Source: Posidonia oceanica
Taxonomy: Eukaryota > Streptophyta > Magnoliopsida > Alismatales > Posidoniaceae
Direction: 5' to 3'
Assembly: GCA_037176725.1 (NCBI GenBank)
Contig: JAZBRS010000023.1
Coordinates: 29,569,001 to 29,633,000, forward strand
DNA: 64,000 nucleotides
This document shows, piece after piece, positions 1 through 10,562 of the stretch; the first letter of the stretch is position 1; each line of letters opens with the position of its first letter. The notes under the pieces are model-generated. The model made no database searches. It worked only from the letters and a program-made list of their open reading frames with translations, and was not told the origin of the DNA. The position numbers and the translations under genes were made by a program.

Positions 1-960
1 TCGTCTTGCACCGTTTTGCGTGTTTTTTAGTTTTTCGCCTCGTTTTGCGTGCCTTCAAGTTTTCTCGCTCCGTTTTGCGCGCCACTTCTTTGTTTTGCAC
101 CGTTTTGCGTGCCCCTTAGTTTTTTGCCTCATCCTGCGTGTCTTCAAGTTTTCTCGTTCCGTTTTGCGCGCCACTTCTTTGTTTTGCACCGTTTTGCGTG
201 CCCCTTAGCTTTCCGCTCCGTTTTGCGTGCCTTTTGGTTTTCTCGCCCCGTTTTGCGTGTTTTCATGTTTTCTCGTCTCGTTTTGCGTGCCCTGGTGTTT
301 TCTTGCCCAGTTTTGCGCCCTTCTTCCGTTTTCTCGCACGGTTTTGTGTTCTTGTTCCATTTCTTGCCCCATTTTGCATGTCAACCCTGTTCTCGCATCT
401 TTTTGCATGCTTCTTTCGTTCCTCGCATTGTTTCACGCCGTTTTCCCTTGCACGTCGATTGTATTGTATGGTTTTCTCGCTGTTTCGCTTTTTCGCCCGC
501 ATTTGCATATAGGGCGGTGATGCTTACTGTCCGGAGTTCTCACGAGCCAGGTTTCGCCCGGTTCGGAACACAGACAGCGTTGCTGAGCGCTTAGATTGCA
601 CGTTTACTTCCTTGCATCGTCTTTCGTCACTTAGAGCACACCTTTGAGCATTTAGACAGGCATTCATTGGCACTTAGGCATTCAAAGTCTGCATTTCTCT
701 GCATATGCGAGCGTAAGCCTAGAAAGACCGATTCTCGGGCGTGTCGGGGGTGCCTAACACCTTCCCCGCGCGTAACAGGAGTCCTTACCCTCTCTTGGCC
801 CGCAATGACCATATTGCCCTTGTCCTAGGCACGAGTCACCTCATTTGCATTCATTTGCATCTTATTCCTTTTGCATTGCTTTGCTTTGCATCTTTTGCTT
901 GGTTTTGCGTGGTTATTCGCGCATTTCCCCGGTTTTCCTCGTCTTCCGATTTAATAGACT
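1..960 (+). repeat. 3' part of a Tat-type LTR (copy C1)
   Basis: This is the right-hand end of a long LTR that begins before the window. It matches 40335-40762 over its last 450 bases, including the block around 741-775 (GGGGGTGCCTAACACCTTCC), which I know as typical of the 3' ends of Tat/Ogre LTRs. It ends at AATAGACT, where the other copy ends AATAGACA, and three bases later a primer-binding site starts (TGGCGACTCTG, 964-974). A PBS on its right means that it was a 5' LTR. The left half is a 30-bp tandem array listed separately. The small open frames here are low-complexity artefacts. Confidence 0.8.
11..505 (+). repeat. 29-30-bp tandem repeat inside the LTR
   Basis: About sixteen head-to-tail units begin CGTTTTGCGTGCC and end in TTTTCTCGCCC-like sequence. 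Units are close to one another on the left and become steadily more diverged towards 500. Because the period is near 30, all three forward frames stay open and give spurious Phe/Cys-rich peptides. Confidence 0.8.
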
Positions 961-1137
961 TGGTGGCGACTCTGATTTTGTCTTATCTTCTTCTTTTCTT
1001 TCCCTTTTTCCCTCTTTTAAATGTTTTCGAGTTAGGTCTTCCTTCTCGGACATAGCCGCTTATAGTGAGCCTGATTCCGATCGGTGCACGCGAGCTTTGG
1101 CATCGTGCATGGACGATCCGAACACCGGGATTACTAC
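961..1137 (+). other. Primer-binding site and leader stub of element C1
   Basis: TGGCGACTCTG at 964-974 follows the LTR after a three-base gap and is repeated in the same place after the LTR at 40762. The TGGCGA start suits the tRNA-Arg type site known in Tat/Ogre elements, although only about 11 bases match. A pyrimidine-rich leader follows. At about 1137 the sequence switches abruptly to integrase sequence of element B, so the rest of C1 is missing. Confidence 0.6.
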
Positions 1138-1337
1138 ATGAACGTAAATTCAATATTGGTGAATGGGTGCTTAAAGAAATCCTTCCTCGCAAGCATGGGA
1201 AACTGAGACCAAATTGGGAAGGACCATACTTGGTGGTTGAGGTATATCCGGGCAATGCCTATTGTTTGGCCAGAGAAGATGGCACTAGGCTTGAATATCC
1301 CTGGAATGCACTGCACCTCAAAAGATACTACCCTTGA
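1138..1337 (+). pseudogene. Integrase C-terminal fragment of element B
   Basis: About 65 residues are nearly identical to the last residues of the integrase at 25491-25689. They include the GPY/F module (PNWEGPYLVVE) and the terminal HLKRYYP. Homology to A starts exactly at TGAACGTAAATTC (1138), with unrelated leader sequence to the left, so this is a truncation scar and not a gene. The reading frame stays open to the normal stop. Confidence 0.85.
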
Positions 1338-2800
1338 TATGCACACTGAGCCATTAGACTACCCGTGCCTAAGGGCCCACTGCTATTGAAGCCTAGGAAT
1401 CATACCTTAGCCTCACTCCACAAACACTTCGTGGGAGAAGGAAAGGAAATGGTCCAACACTGAGATAGAGGTAAATCATAAGGAGCCCCCTCCCAGTTCA
1501 TGAATAACAAGTCTACACACATCCCTCGAGTCAGACGCGTTACTCTAATACAAATTGGGTAGGCATTTAAGGCCAAAACCTAGAAGTACAGAAAAGAGGG
1601 GAGTGTACCAAATAAGAGAGTGTCTCGGTTCGTCAAGGAACAAGTATCCATTGATCGAGCACTCAGAAGGGGTGAGACTACTTGCCAAAGTACCCAGAAA
1701 AGAAAGCAAAAAGGGTTAGAAAAGAAGACAGCAAAGAAACTGTCCATGTGCAAGAAAAGAAAGAGACTGGAAAAGACGGCAGCAAAGAAGCTGTCCAAGA
1801 GTCAAAACTGAAAAGCTGGGGAATACTAAGCGCAGTAGGAATCAATCTTGAACTAGGAGGGGTTAAGGTTTCAAATCTTCAGCCAACATCTTAGGATAGG
1901 ACTTGGACTTTCCTTCTACCCACATCCTGCACTGTACACATTAGAGGCAAGAGACAGGGGCCTAGGTCTAGGGGCAGTTTGGTGCCAAAGCAAGCCTGAG
2001 GAATTTTCTGACTCTGAGATGCACAACGGACCAAACTGTCAAGGTTTTTCAACCATAAGGTCCCTAGTTTCCCAACTTCCCAGAGGATTCTTCGTCTCCC
2101 ATAAAATCAAAAATCCAAAAAAATCATAAAATCAAAAATAAAAAAAATGATAAAATAAAAAATCCAAAAAAAATGATAAAATAAAAAATCCAAGAAATTG
2201 TAAAATCAAAAATCCAAAAAATGATAAAATAAAAAATCCAAAAAAATGATAAAGTCAAAAATCCAAAAAAAAATGATAAAATCAAAAATCCAAAAATGAT
2301 AAAATCAAAAATCCAAAAAATAGTGAGTAAGGTAAAATCTACCCAACCAACATTATCTCATGAAACTGATAACAAGAAAGGCTAGTGATGCAAAAATCTA
2401 GGACATTTTACGACTTCGTGTCGTACTTGACCCCTCCTATTTAGGACGGTCACTTGGTATTCGCCTACGAGTTAAGATTGGGATCTCGAGAAGAGACAGT
2501 CCCTCGTTTGGCATATTATCTTTAGACAACAAAGCTGAGGCCAAAACTTGTTACTCAAAATCTAAGTTTCCCTTAACTTATCCATTGCATTAAGACTTCT
2601 TTTTTCCCATTCATAGCATTAGGTTTGCTTAAAGTATGCATTGTATATAGGTTATTACCAAGTTTTCTGTAACCATGCTGATTTCACAGTGTTAAGAATG
2701 TTTCTGAGTTTCCAGAAGTCACTTTGGACTAGGGGCAATAATACCCCTAGATGGAATAACAAATTTGCTGAGGTTGTGCAGGAGAGCAGTTCGGGAGCGT
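1338..2800. other. Non-coding region 3' of pol in element B
   Basis: It is homologous to 25690-27064 in A. I see no convincing gene; the Lys-rich short frames near 1620-1811 sit in both copies but show no domain. It contains the A-rich repeat listed next. Confidence 0.6.
2098..2325 (+). repeat. A-rich short tandem repeat
   Basis: Roughly 22-25-bp units of the form AAAATCAAAAATCCAAAAAA-TGAT are repeated about nine times. The matching block in element A is at 26455-26615 with fewer copies, so the array has changed length since the two elements split. Confidence 0.8.
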
Positions 2801-2905
2801 TAAACAAGCAAATATCAGCGTCCAACGTTGGACGCACTATCTGAAGCGCATAACGATCAACAGAGGGATATTGACGCATGTTTTCACGCGTCTTACGTTT
2901 TAACT
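2801..2905. promoter_or_regulatory. Hairpin module downstream of PMD1 (B)
   Basis: It contains a perfect 18-bp palindrome GCGTCCAACGTTGGACGC flanked by further GCGT...AACG arms. The same block is at 27065-27166 in A. It lies between the end of the sense pol region and the 3' end of the antisense PMD1 gene. A regulatory role is inferred only from its recurrence. Confidence 0.5.
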
Positions 2906-3081
2906 GTGACTTAAACTGCAGAATTTGGACAAAGGACCCTTGATCAAATATCAAAGTCACCAGAGAGTATTTCTAAATTCAGAGCAGTCCAAAACACATG
3001 AACAAGGATGAAAAATGAAAGACATATTTATTCCCTTGAAAAGATACATGGTCCCTAAAAATAAAAGATTACAATGATTGC

Positions 3082-4430
3082 CTATCTAATCATCTTCTTT
3101 CTTTTCCTGTACAGCACGCCCGTTGCTTCAACCCACTCCTCGGGTTTGGGCAGTAGCTTTGAATACCACTTCCAATGCGCATCCTCCCGTGGTAGGCAGC
3201 AAGTCGAAGGAGCAGCTGATGGCTCCTCTGAATCATCATGGCGGTCCAGAGACAACCAAAGAGCCGGAATGTAGTACACCATTACTACATCAGATGGAAG
3301 ACTGCGCTCCCGAACTCGAATGCGAGGAATAAAGCTCAGCCGATGTGGCACTCCTTTCTTCTACCCCACTATCTCGAAGCAACGGTGGGAGTTGTACACC
3401 ACAAAGTAGGTAGGCCCTATCAGCTCTAGCTCAACTGAAGAGCCTCACGCCTAGTGCTTATGAGAAAGGGACGTGGAAGGCGCGGAAATGTCAATAGGGG
3501 CAGCGGACAAAGAGCAAACCCTTTTCTCAATCAAATCTGTCTTCACAGGCCCAAGCCTCGGGAAATGAACCTGCAGCCACCTGGAAAGAAGGAAAGGAGA
3601 GCCTACAAAATCCCCTCCGATGGAAACGCTGGTCAGGCCAAGATATGTAGCAGCAAGAATGGCAACTGCAGGAGAGCACCAGAAATGCTCAGTAAGGCCT
3701 ATCAAGAACTTAGTGTGATAGACATCCAAGGAGAAATCCTTGGTGACAAATAAAGTGAGGCCTCCAATCAGTAAATGCAGACACACCAGCAGTTGATCTT
3801 GAGAGGCAGAGTCCTCGATCTGCTAGAAGCTGAAGTACAAATGCGCCAAGTTGAGCCTGCCTGCGACCTCTAATCACTGGGAAGGTAGGTGGAAGGGTGA
3901 AGATACGGTCTATGAATGTTTGCATATCTGCTGTTCCATATGGCAATGGGAAGTCAATATCTGGCCAGGCCGCTCCAATCTGAGTCACACCAAGCAGGCC
4001 ATGAACATCCTCTACTAGGATTGTCGCCTCACAACCCCCAAAGATGAAAGTGTGAGTCTCAGGACTCCAGAAGGCGCATGAGGTGTGAAGCAAGGGCCAG
4101 TCCAAGTTTGTGCCCAATAAATCCAAAAGTCCATCAAAGCGCGTACGAGCCAATGCAGATTTCCTTTCTCGAGCCCAAAGCACAAAGTCCTTCACCCAAG
4201 TGGAGTAGTAGGGGAAGTCATTATCAAAGCAAGGTGTTTTGGTAAAATTGAGAATTTCCTGCAAAGAAATTCGGAAGCATGAGGAACAAAGGAGTGTGAA
4301 GGGACCAATGAAGAAGATCATACCTTCCTCGTCTTGATAAGGGACATCATATGCCCTTCAATCTCTTCCAAAGTTTTTGCAACTCCCTTCTTGTTGTGCA
4401 TGAAGACATTGGGAACTGAACTAGAAGCCA
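3082..4430 (-). pseudogene. Antisense plant mobile domain gene 1 (PMD1), element B
   Basis: It begins with ATG at 4430 (MASSSVPNVF), has a 65-bp GT-AG intron at 4259-4323, and continues to a stop at 3082. Exon 2 carries the plant mobile domain signature FWSPETHTF followed by ATILVEDVHGLLGV, as in the PMD family (PF10536) that includes MAIN/MAIL1 and many transposon proteins. The C-terminal part shares an R-C-F...G...PP motif with the third PMD gene. It is broken by a 4-bp duplication near 3860 (the sequence of A lacks it) and by stops near 3451-3440. A TATA-like box lies about 100 bp upstream. The gene runs against pol, so its intron could not be removed from the sense genomic RNA. Function is unknown. 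Confidence 0.75.
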
Positions 4431-4527
4431 TGAAAGCAAAAGAATGGAAAGGAAGAAGAACAAATCAAGAAGAAATCAGTAGGGAGGAAAGGGGCAAGTA
4501 TGCATGAAAATCCAAGGGGTGGCCAGG

Positions 4528-4535
4528 CTTTTATA
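4528..4535 (-). promoter_or_regulatory. TATA box of antisense PMD1 (B)
   Basis: TATAAAAG on the minus strand lies about 98 bp upstream of the PMD1 ATG. The same sequence is kept in element A at 28776-28783. Confidence 0.6.
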
Positions 4536-4647
4536 AGCACAGAAGGGCCGTCGGAAATCCGTCACGCGATAATTGAGAAAATTTCGCAGCATTCCGGAAG
4601 ATTAGCCAAGAACAGGAAAGGAAAGAAAGGATTCTGGGCTCACTTCA

Positions 4648-4792
4648 TTGTACGCGAGACGGAGCGCGTCCAACGTTAGCCGCAGCACTTGAAGCGTATA
4701 GTGTTTAGATCAGCTGCCCGACGTTAGATGCAGAAATTGAAGCGGATAACGTTGGCTGCACCAGATGAGGCGTACAACGTTTTATGAGTGAC
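4648..4792. promoter_or_regulatory. Hairpin module upstream of PMD1 (B)
   Basis: Several GCGT..AACGTT..CGC arms are arranged head to tail, about 110 bp beyond the TATA box. The homologous block in A is 28888-29033. Confidence 0.55.
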
Positions 4793-5258
4793 TTAAGTTA
4801 CTGAACTTGGCTGGATCATCCCCTAATCTGTGATTGAGTTGCATGAACTTGTTTTACCCATCCCAGAGGCTTAACTAAGATGAAATACACGTGTGAGCGT
4901 TGGTTTCATATTTTTTGGACATCCGGGCCAGTCGGAATCTCTGGTTGCTCATTTCATTAAGTAAACGACTCATTAAGGCATTGATGACTTCAAAATTCAA
5001 TTTTTAAACCTCCAAGTGAAATCTTTCCTTATAACTATGTCATTTACATACTATTTCACTTGAGTATGCTGGTTTCAAGTTAATTTGGATTAAGGGCCAT
5101 TATTTTACCATATTGGTCGCTTAAGCTCATTTTAGCTTTGAGAAAGGTAATTTAAAAGAAGTATTTGACAAGTTTGCTGAGTGTGCAGAAATCTATATCA
5201 TTTCAAAATATACAATTGTTCTACAAGGTCACCGGGGCATACTCCTGAAGTACAAAAG
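4793..5258. other. Spacer between PMD1 and PMD2 (B)
   Basis: AT-rich sequence conserved with 29034-29507 of element A. I see no gene, RNA or repeat in it. Confidence 0.5.
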
Positions 5259-8200
5259 CTAAGGAGCACTCTCTCCCTCACCCTCAGGAGCTGAAGTAGG
5301 AACCGGAGAAGGCACAGTAGAAGGACGAGGCGACTGCCGAACAGAAATGCCTGACGGAGCCCTAGAGACGGACCGAGAGTGGTGGCTACCCGACCGGCAG
5401 CTCAGTACAGGAGGAATGGGCACCCCGAGCCTAGCACCAGTTGAAAAGGCAAACCTCTGGTAATGCCCAAGCTCAAGCTCAAGCTCAAGCTGGGAGATAA
5501 CCCCCGCCGTGCCTTGAGAAGAGAAGCAACCAAAATGTCAAATACAAGCAAGGACATGGAACACGTAAAGAAGCACTGAATTAAATCATACCACCTGAGA
5601 TAGGGCAATCTCGGCGTCCCTATCAGCAACCTGCTGCTCCAGCTCCCGGATCCAAGTACTGCTGGTGGCAACTGTCCCTTCCAGCTCCTCCAACCACCCG
5701 ACAGAGCTAGCAGCTATGAAGTCACCAACCTGTTCCCTCAGCTCGCTCTCTAAATAAGCAACCTACAAGCAATGGTGTCAGGACCAAGGGAATTTCAAAA
5801 GCAGAAATAAATGAAAAGCATGCTTACCTTCTCCTGGAGATGGGAGATCTCCTCTGAATGGTCTGGGGGAGGAGCACTACTCGTCGAAGGCTGAAAAGAA
5901 AGATTCAAGTCAGTTACAATTCATAGTCAGACTATAAAGGCTACACGTGAAGATACTTGAGAGGCAAAGGCACGCAGGCGATCAATCTCTCCGGTCAGAA
6001 CAGAGAGCTGCTGAGTCAAGTGGCGCTCCTGTTGAGCCCGCTCATCCACCACCTTGAGCTGCAGAAGAAATAAAGCAAGTCAGCCAAATTGAATTAACAG
6101 TCTACAAAATGAAATTCAAAAGCTCACCGCTATCTCCAGCTGGGCTCGGGAAGACTGAACCTCCTTCAGCAGGGCCGCACGGGACACCACCGCCTCCCTG
6201 GGATTTGTGTCACCCAAAGGAAGTTTCCCACGCCCAAGGAAGTGGGACCGGTGGAAGATCATCAAAGAAGAAAACTCCTGGTCTATCCAGTCGGCCCACA
6301 CCGCTTCATCCTCCTCTGTAGCATCCATCAGAGCAAGAGAACCACGACAGGCCCAGTCTAAGAGCTGTGGACCATAGACGTCCACCCAATGATGAGCACG
6401 GCTGCCCCCGCCGCGTGTCTCTCACCAAACTCGGTGAGGAGGAGGTAGAGGTTGAGCCTGCCGGCGCCCAGCTCTCATAGCGCCCTGCCAATCTGTTGGA
6501 AGTGACAGTGGTTCCAGCAGTGGATCCATACGTCCCAGTCGAAAATGGCCCAATCACGGGCAATCTCAGGGACGTCCGCATGCTCTCCCTCAGCATATCG
6601 ACGCCAAACCACCTGAAAGGAGCAATGCATGTCAGTAAGTAGCATAAATAAATAAACAGAAGTTGAAATTAAAAGAAGTAGGTTACCTGAGCTGGGACAA
6701 GGAGCTCGAAAAGCAGACGACCGACATAGCGGTTGTCATCTGTAGGCTCAAGGGCCTGCTCAGCAGCGGCCCAGAACAGTCCCCGAGGAAAGGGGACACC
6801 GGTAGGAGGAACCGAAGGAGGGGCAAGTCGTAGAAAGGTGAAGTGGTCCCACGCCTACATCTGCATGCAAGACAAGGAAGCTGTTAGTAAAAATATAATA
6901 TCCAGTGCAAGCTTAAATATGCAGATTGTACCTGAAGGAATGGTAGGTTCCCGTCCAGCTGGCGAGAACTGCCGTCAGTGAAGCGGAAGAGGGTGGAGTA
7001 CAGGTGCGCCAAGCTAGCCACACCCCAGGCGTACTCTCCCACGCACTCCAAGTCCGCCAGGAGAGGAAGGAACCATGCCGAGAGCTTCGAGGAGGAGTGC
7101 GAAAAGAGCACCTCCTCGAACAGCACTAGGAGGAAGGCCCGCAACTGCTGGTCGGCCTCCACGCCTAGTCTGGCTACTGTCTCCGCCAGCTCACTAACTC
7201 GGTGAACCGCAGAAGTGATCACCACAAGCTGCTCCCCGCTCATGGCTAACTGGCGTCCGACAAGCTCCTGCGCCAAGGCTGAGTAACCCAAGCGCACCCA
7301 CCCCGTCACTGGTCGGCCCGTGACCCGGAGACCGGTCAGCCGCACCATGTCCTCCAGGGAAAGCACAAACTCGCCCGCCCTCGTGACAATCGAGCTCGTG
7401 TAGAAGTTCCACCGCTCTGCGACCGCCTCCAAGAACATCGGACGGAGGGGAAAGTCCGGAATGAACAAGAAATACCCAAATCCCATCTGATCCAGATGTT
7501 CCTACTGAAGACAGCCAACAAGGCGTAGGACCGGCGGACCTAACCCTAGTAGCAACGGGTCACGGCCGGTGCTCGACTCTGCAAACGATCAAGAGAATCA
7601 TCAGTCAGAATGAAATAATTGAATAAAATGAGGAAAAAATGAAAAGATGCCTACCTGCCCCCTCGAAGCTAGTGTGGCGGTGGCGTACTCTGATCGAGAC
7701 GCGTCCCTACGCGGTCCCGATGCCTGCACCTCGTCCCGAGGGAACTGCTCCCGCCAGTAGTCCAAGGGATCCCTCGCATCGCCCTCCGCCTCCCGTCGAA
7801 CGAAGTCGACCATGTTCCACCACTAGCCGTCGTCCTCGCCGAATTGCATGAGGAAGGGGTCAACCGGCCTCGCCTCCGGCACCTTCGCAGGCCCCGCCTC
7901 GTCTAGGCCAACCTCGGGCCTCGTCTCTGAGACCATCTCCTCCGAATCCTGGTAACTGAAAGAATTGCTGGAACCGGAGTCCGCCTCCGCCGTCGTCTCT
8001 ACGGCCTCCCCGGAACTAGAGTCTGCCCCCACGGCATCCCCACTGGCCGTCGCCTCCGCCTCCACAGCGTCGCCACCAGCCGCCACCTCGACCTCCGCGG
8101 CACCATCACTGGCAGCCCCCGTCTTCGCTCCCGCAGCTTCGGCATCACCGTCGGTCGTCGCCTCAAGCCCTGCGGTGTCACCACCGGCTTCCGCCACCTC

Positions 8201-8461
8201 CGCCGCAGTCCGGCCCGCCTCCACGGCCACCCCAGAAGCCACCTCCGATGCAGCCACCGCCTCCACAGCAGCAGAACCGGCCTCCACAGGCACGGCCCCG
8301 CCTGCCACGGCCTCGTCAGTGACCTCCGCAGCCCTCGCCACCGTCTCCCCCGTCGCTGGGCCAGCAGCCACAGCCTCCGACGAAGGCTCGCCGAAGGGCG
8401 AAGGTCCCGTCCGAGCCGTCTTCGCCGTCTGGGTGTAGAAATGAGAAATCCGCTTCCCCAT
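5259..8461 (-). pseudogene. Antisense PMD gene 2 with coiled-coil tail, element B
   Basis: I infer eight exons from GT-AG junctions: about 7655-8461, 6932-7578, 6687-6860, 6128-6612, 5957-6058, 5828-5890, 5595-5762 and 5259-5512. The N-terminus is Ala/Glu/Val-rich low complexity. Exon 2 holds the PMD (FPLRPMFLEAVAERW, then EFVLSLEDMVRLTGLRVTG), and exons 3-4 the family's WAWDHF and CWNHCHFQQ regions. Exons 5-7 look like coiled coil (EELEGTV, ELEQQVADRD), and the tail is Ser/Pro-rich. Stops interrupt it at 7823-7825, 7502-7504 and 6855-6857; the first two recur in A. A TATA-like box is at 8571-8576. The boundaries are my own reading and exon 4 contains a further disruption near 6480. Confidence 0.7.
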
Positions 8462-8570
8462 CGAAGTGATCTTGCCGGAATAGGGAAGAAAGATCGTCGA
8501 AAAGCTCGCTGGTGCCGGAGAAGAAGAAGAAAAGAGGAGCAGATGGCCACCTGTAGCGTAGGACGAGGGC

Positions 8571-8745
8571 TTTATACCTTTCAATGTTGTCCGCGTCAAT
8601 TGCCACATCCAACACCTCGAGAAGAAAGAATGTTATACGTGTCCTATGGCGCGTCCAATGTTTTGCGAGTTAAAACGTTAGCTGCTGGTTTCCCAGCGTA
8701 CAACATTGGTCGCTCCATTTTCAGTGTAAAACGCTTTAAGTTCAG
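8571..8745 (-). promoter_or_regulatory. TATA box and hairpin module of PMD2 (B)
   Basis: Minus-strand TATAAA at 8571-8576 is 110 bp upstream of the PMD2 ATG. Beyond it, 8590-8745 carries repeated TTATACG, GCGTCCAA and AACGTTAGC arms, including GCTGG-TTTC-CCAGC-like stems. Confidence 0.55.
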
Positions 8746-8842
8746 GGAAGTGTTCTGAATTCTAATGCTTTCATACAAATTCATTCAAAAGAGACCAAAG
8801 AGACGAAATAAATTTTATTGATGATAAATGATACATTTCTAA

Positions 8843-10198
8843 CTACATTTTCTGTCTTTTTGAAGGAAACTTAATGAACAACTCAGGCCGCATGCCCTCG
8901 TACCAAGCGTCATAAGTTGCAAGAGAGATGGCTTCACGATCATTCGAATTCTCCCATGCAGAAAGGACTCGGTTTCGTCCCTTCCCATCCCAAATACCAG
9001 CCTGATAGAAGACCTGGATGATGTCCCCAGGAGTGTCCCTCAAATGTGGAAGAATCATATCAGAGAAGCGCGGCAGGGGAGGTATAGCCCGAGGAGTCCC
9101 TAGCATCGAGAAGCAGCGCTGAGGGTTGTACCTCACAAATTCGGTCGCCCCAGTTAGTGTCAAGAAATACTCTGGGTCAGATACTGTCCTGAAAGACGAG
9201 GGGGGATTGAAGGAGTCCATCTAGGACTTGACCTCGCAAGCGCATAGACGGCGAATGAACTCCTCCAAGGGAAGACTAGCATCAAGAGCAGGCAGAAGAA
9301 AATGCTCCTCCAACCAGCGCAGAACTAGGAACGACGAGCCGAAGAATGGTCCCCTGAGGCAGGCACTGGATAAGCCCCGGATGGTGAAAGCCAAAACAGA
9401 CTGACTCAAGCATTTCTCCGGATTGCGAACACAGATGCACATGAGCTCAGCATGGTAGGCGCTAATGGTCAGAGCTTCATTTGGGAAGAGTACCAGTCCC
9501 CCGATCAGAATAAAGACACATTCCAAGCAGGACGCCTCAAAGTGGATGCTGTCGCGCTGTTTCCAGAAGAATTTCCACAAGGAGGAGAGTTTGATACAGC
9601 CATCTAGCACCAGGTCCTCCGTCAAAACAACAGAGCCAAATATGCACTTTAAGAGAGAAAAAGAGCCTACCACCCCGATTGGTAAAAGGTAGGCATCCCT
9701 GCAGTAAATAGATGGGTCGGCATGTCGAGTACCTAAAAGGGCGCTCACCTCCTTCAAAAGAATGGTCAATTCTCCTGAAGAGGAAAAGAACGTGTGAGTC
9801 AAAGGATTCCACAGCCCGCAGAGGCCGAAGAGCACCTTCCAGTAAACAGGCTGCCGCAATTGGCGAAGAGCTTGACAAAGACCAGCCTCTTCCAAGCGCT
9901 CCCGATACTTCTTCAAAGTCCAAGAGCGGAATTGTTGAACCTAGTCCAACTGATAGGCTTTCAAGTCACGGTTGTTGTTGGCAGAGGATAGGGGCTATGA
10001 AGTAAGAAAAATCAGCAGAGATAAAGAAATACGAGAATGGGAGTATGGGGAAATGTTGAAAACAAGGAATACCTTCTCATGCACCAAAAGGATCGCCAAA
10101 TGGTTAGGTATAGCCTCCAGCCGATGTTGCACCATGTCAGAAGGAGAGGAGAAGACGGCCACTTGGAAAGCATGGCGCGGGATATCACTCAAATCCAT
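8843..10198 (-). pseudogene. Antisense PMD gene 3, element B (full length)
   Basis: Exon 1 is 10073-10198 (MDLSDIPRHAFQ...LLVHEK); the GT-AG intron is about 9995-10072; the rest runs to a stop at 8843. The PMD core reads LFGLCGLWNPLTHTFFSS, then GELTILLKEVSALLGT. The C-terminal part has FVRYNPQRCFSMLG, matching the corresponding motif in PMD1, so genes 1 and 3 look paralogous. A TAG at 9941-9943 stands where A has TGG (Trp), and a stop just before 9220 splits the frame. An intron near 9690 may also exist. A TATA-like box lies about 90 bp upstream. Function is unknown. Confidence 0.7.
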
Positions 10199-10287
10199 GA
10201 GGAGAAGCACAATCCCTAGCAAGCAAAAAATCAATAAAGAAAGGAAGATAAATGTTTGAACTACAAGATCCATGTCAAGAGGGGGGC

Positions 10288-10480
10288 TAATATAGGTCGT
10301 GGAGCCTTCATCAGAATGGAAACCCAAAGAAAATCGGAGATTTACTGTCAAAATGGTGGTGCCCGAACTGGAAAGACAGTAGCCTGTCTCGCGATGTTAT
10401 ACACAGCCGCCTTGTCGTCCAACGCTAGCTGTGGTGTTTTACACGTCCAACGTTGAACGCTAACAATCCAACGTCCAATG
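10288..10480 (-). promoter_or_regulatory. TATA-like box and hairpin module of PMD3 (B)
   Basis: CTATATTAG on the minus strand at about 10288-10296, with the hairpin module (GTCCAACG arms) at 10393-10480. The same pair is in A at 33531-33715. The box is weaker than those of the other two genes. Confidence 0.45.
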
Positions 10481-10562
10481 AATCAAAGCGCAATTGAGAG
10501 CAAATCAAAGAGCCCCGGAGCACAACCGGGCCAACAAAGCAAGGAAAGCCAAAGAAGTATCC

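Noticed and set aside
49..594. Plus-strand 181-codon frame
   Set aside because: Lies in the 30-bp LTR array; frames open by periodicity and Phe/Cys-rich without a domain.
7965..8438. Plus-strand Ala/Ser/Thr-rich frame
   Set aside because: Shadow of the low-complexity N-terminus of the minus-strand PMD2 gene; the same at 32182-32673.
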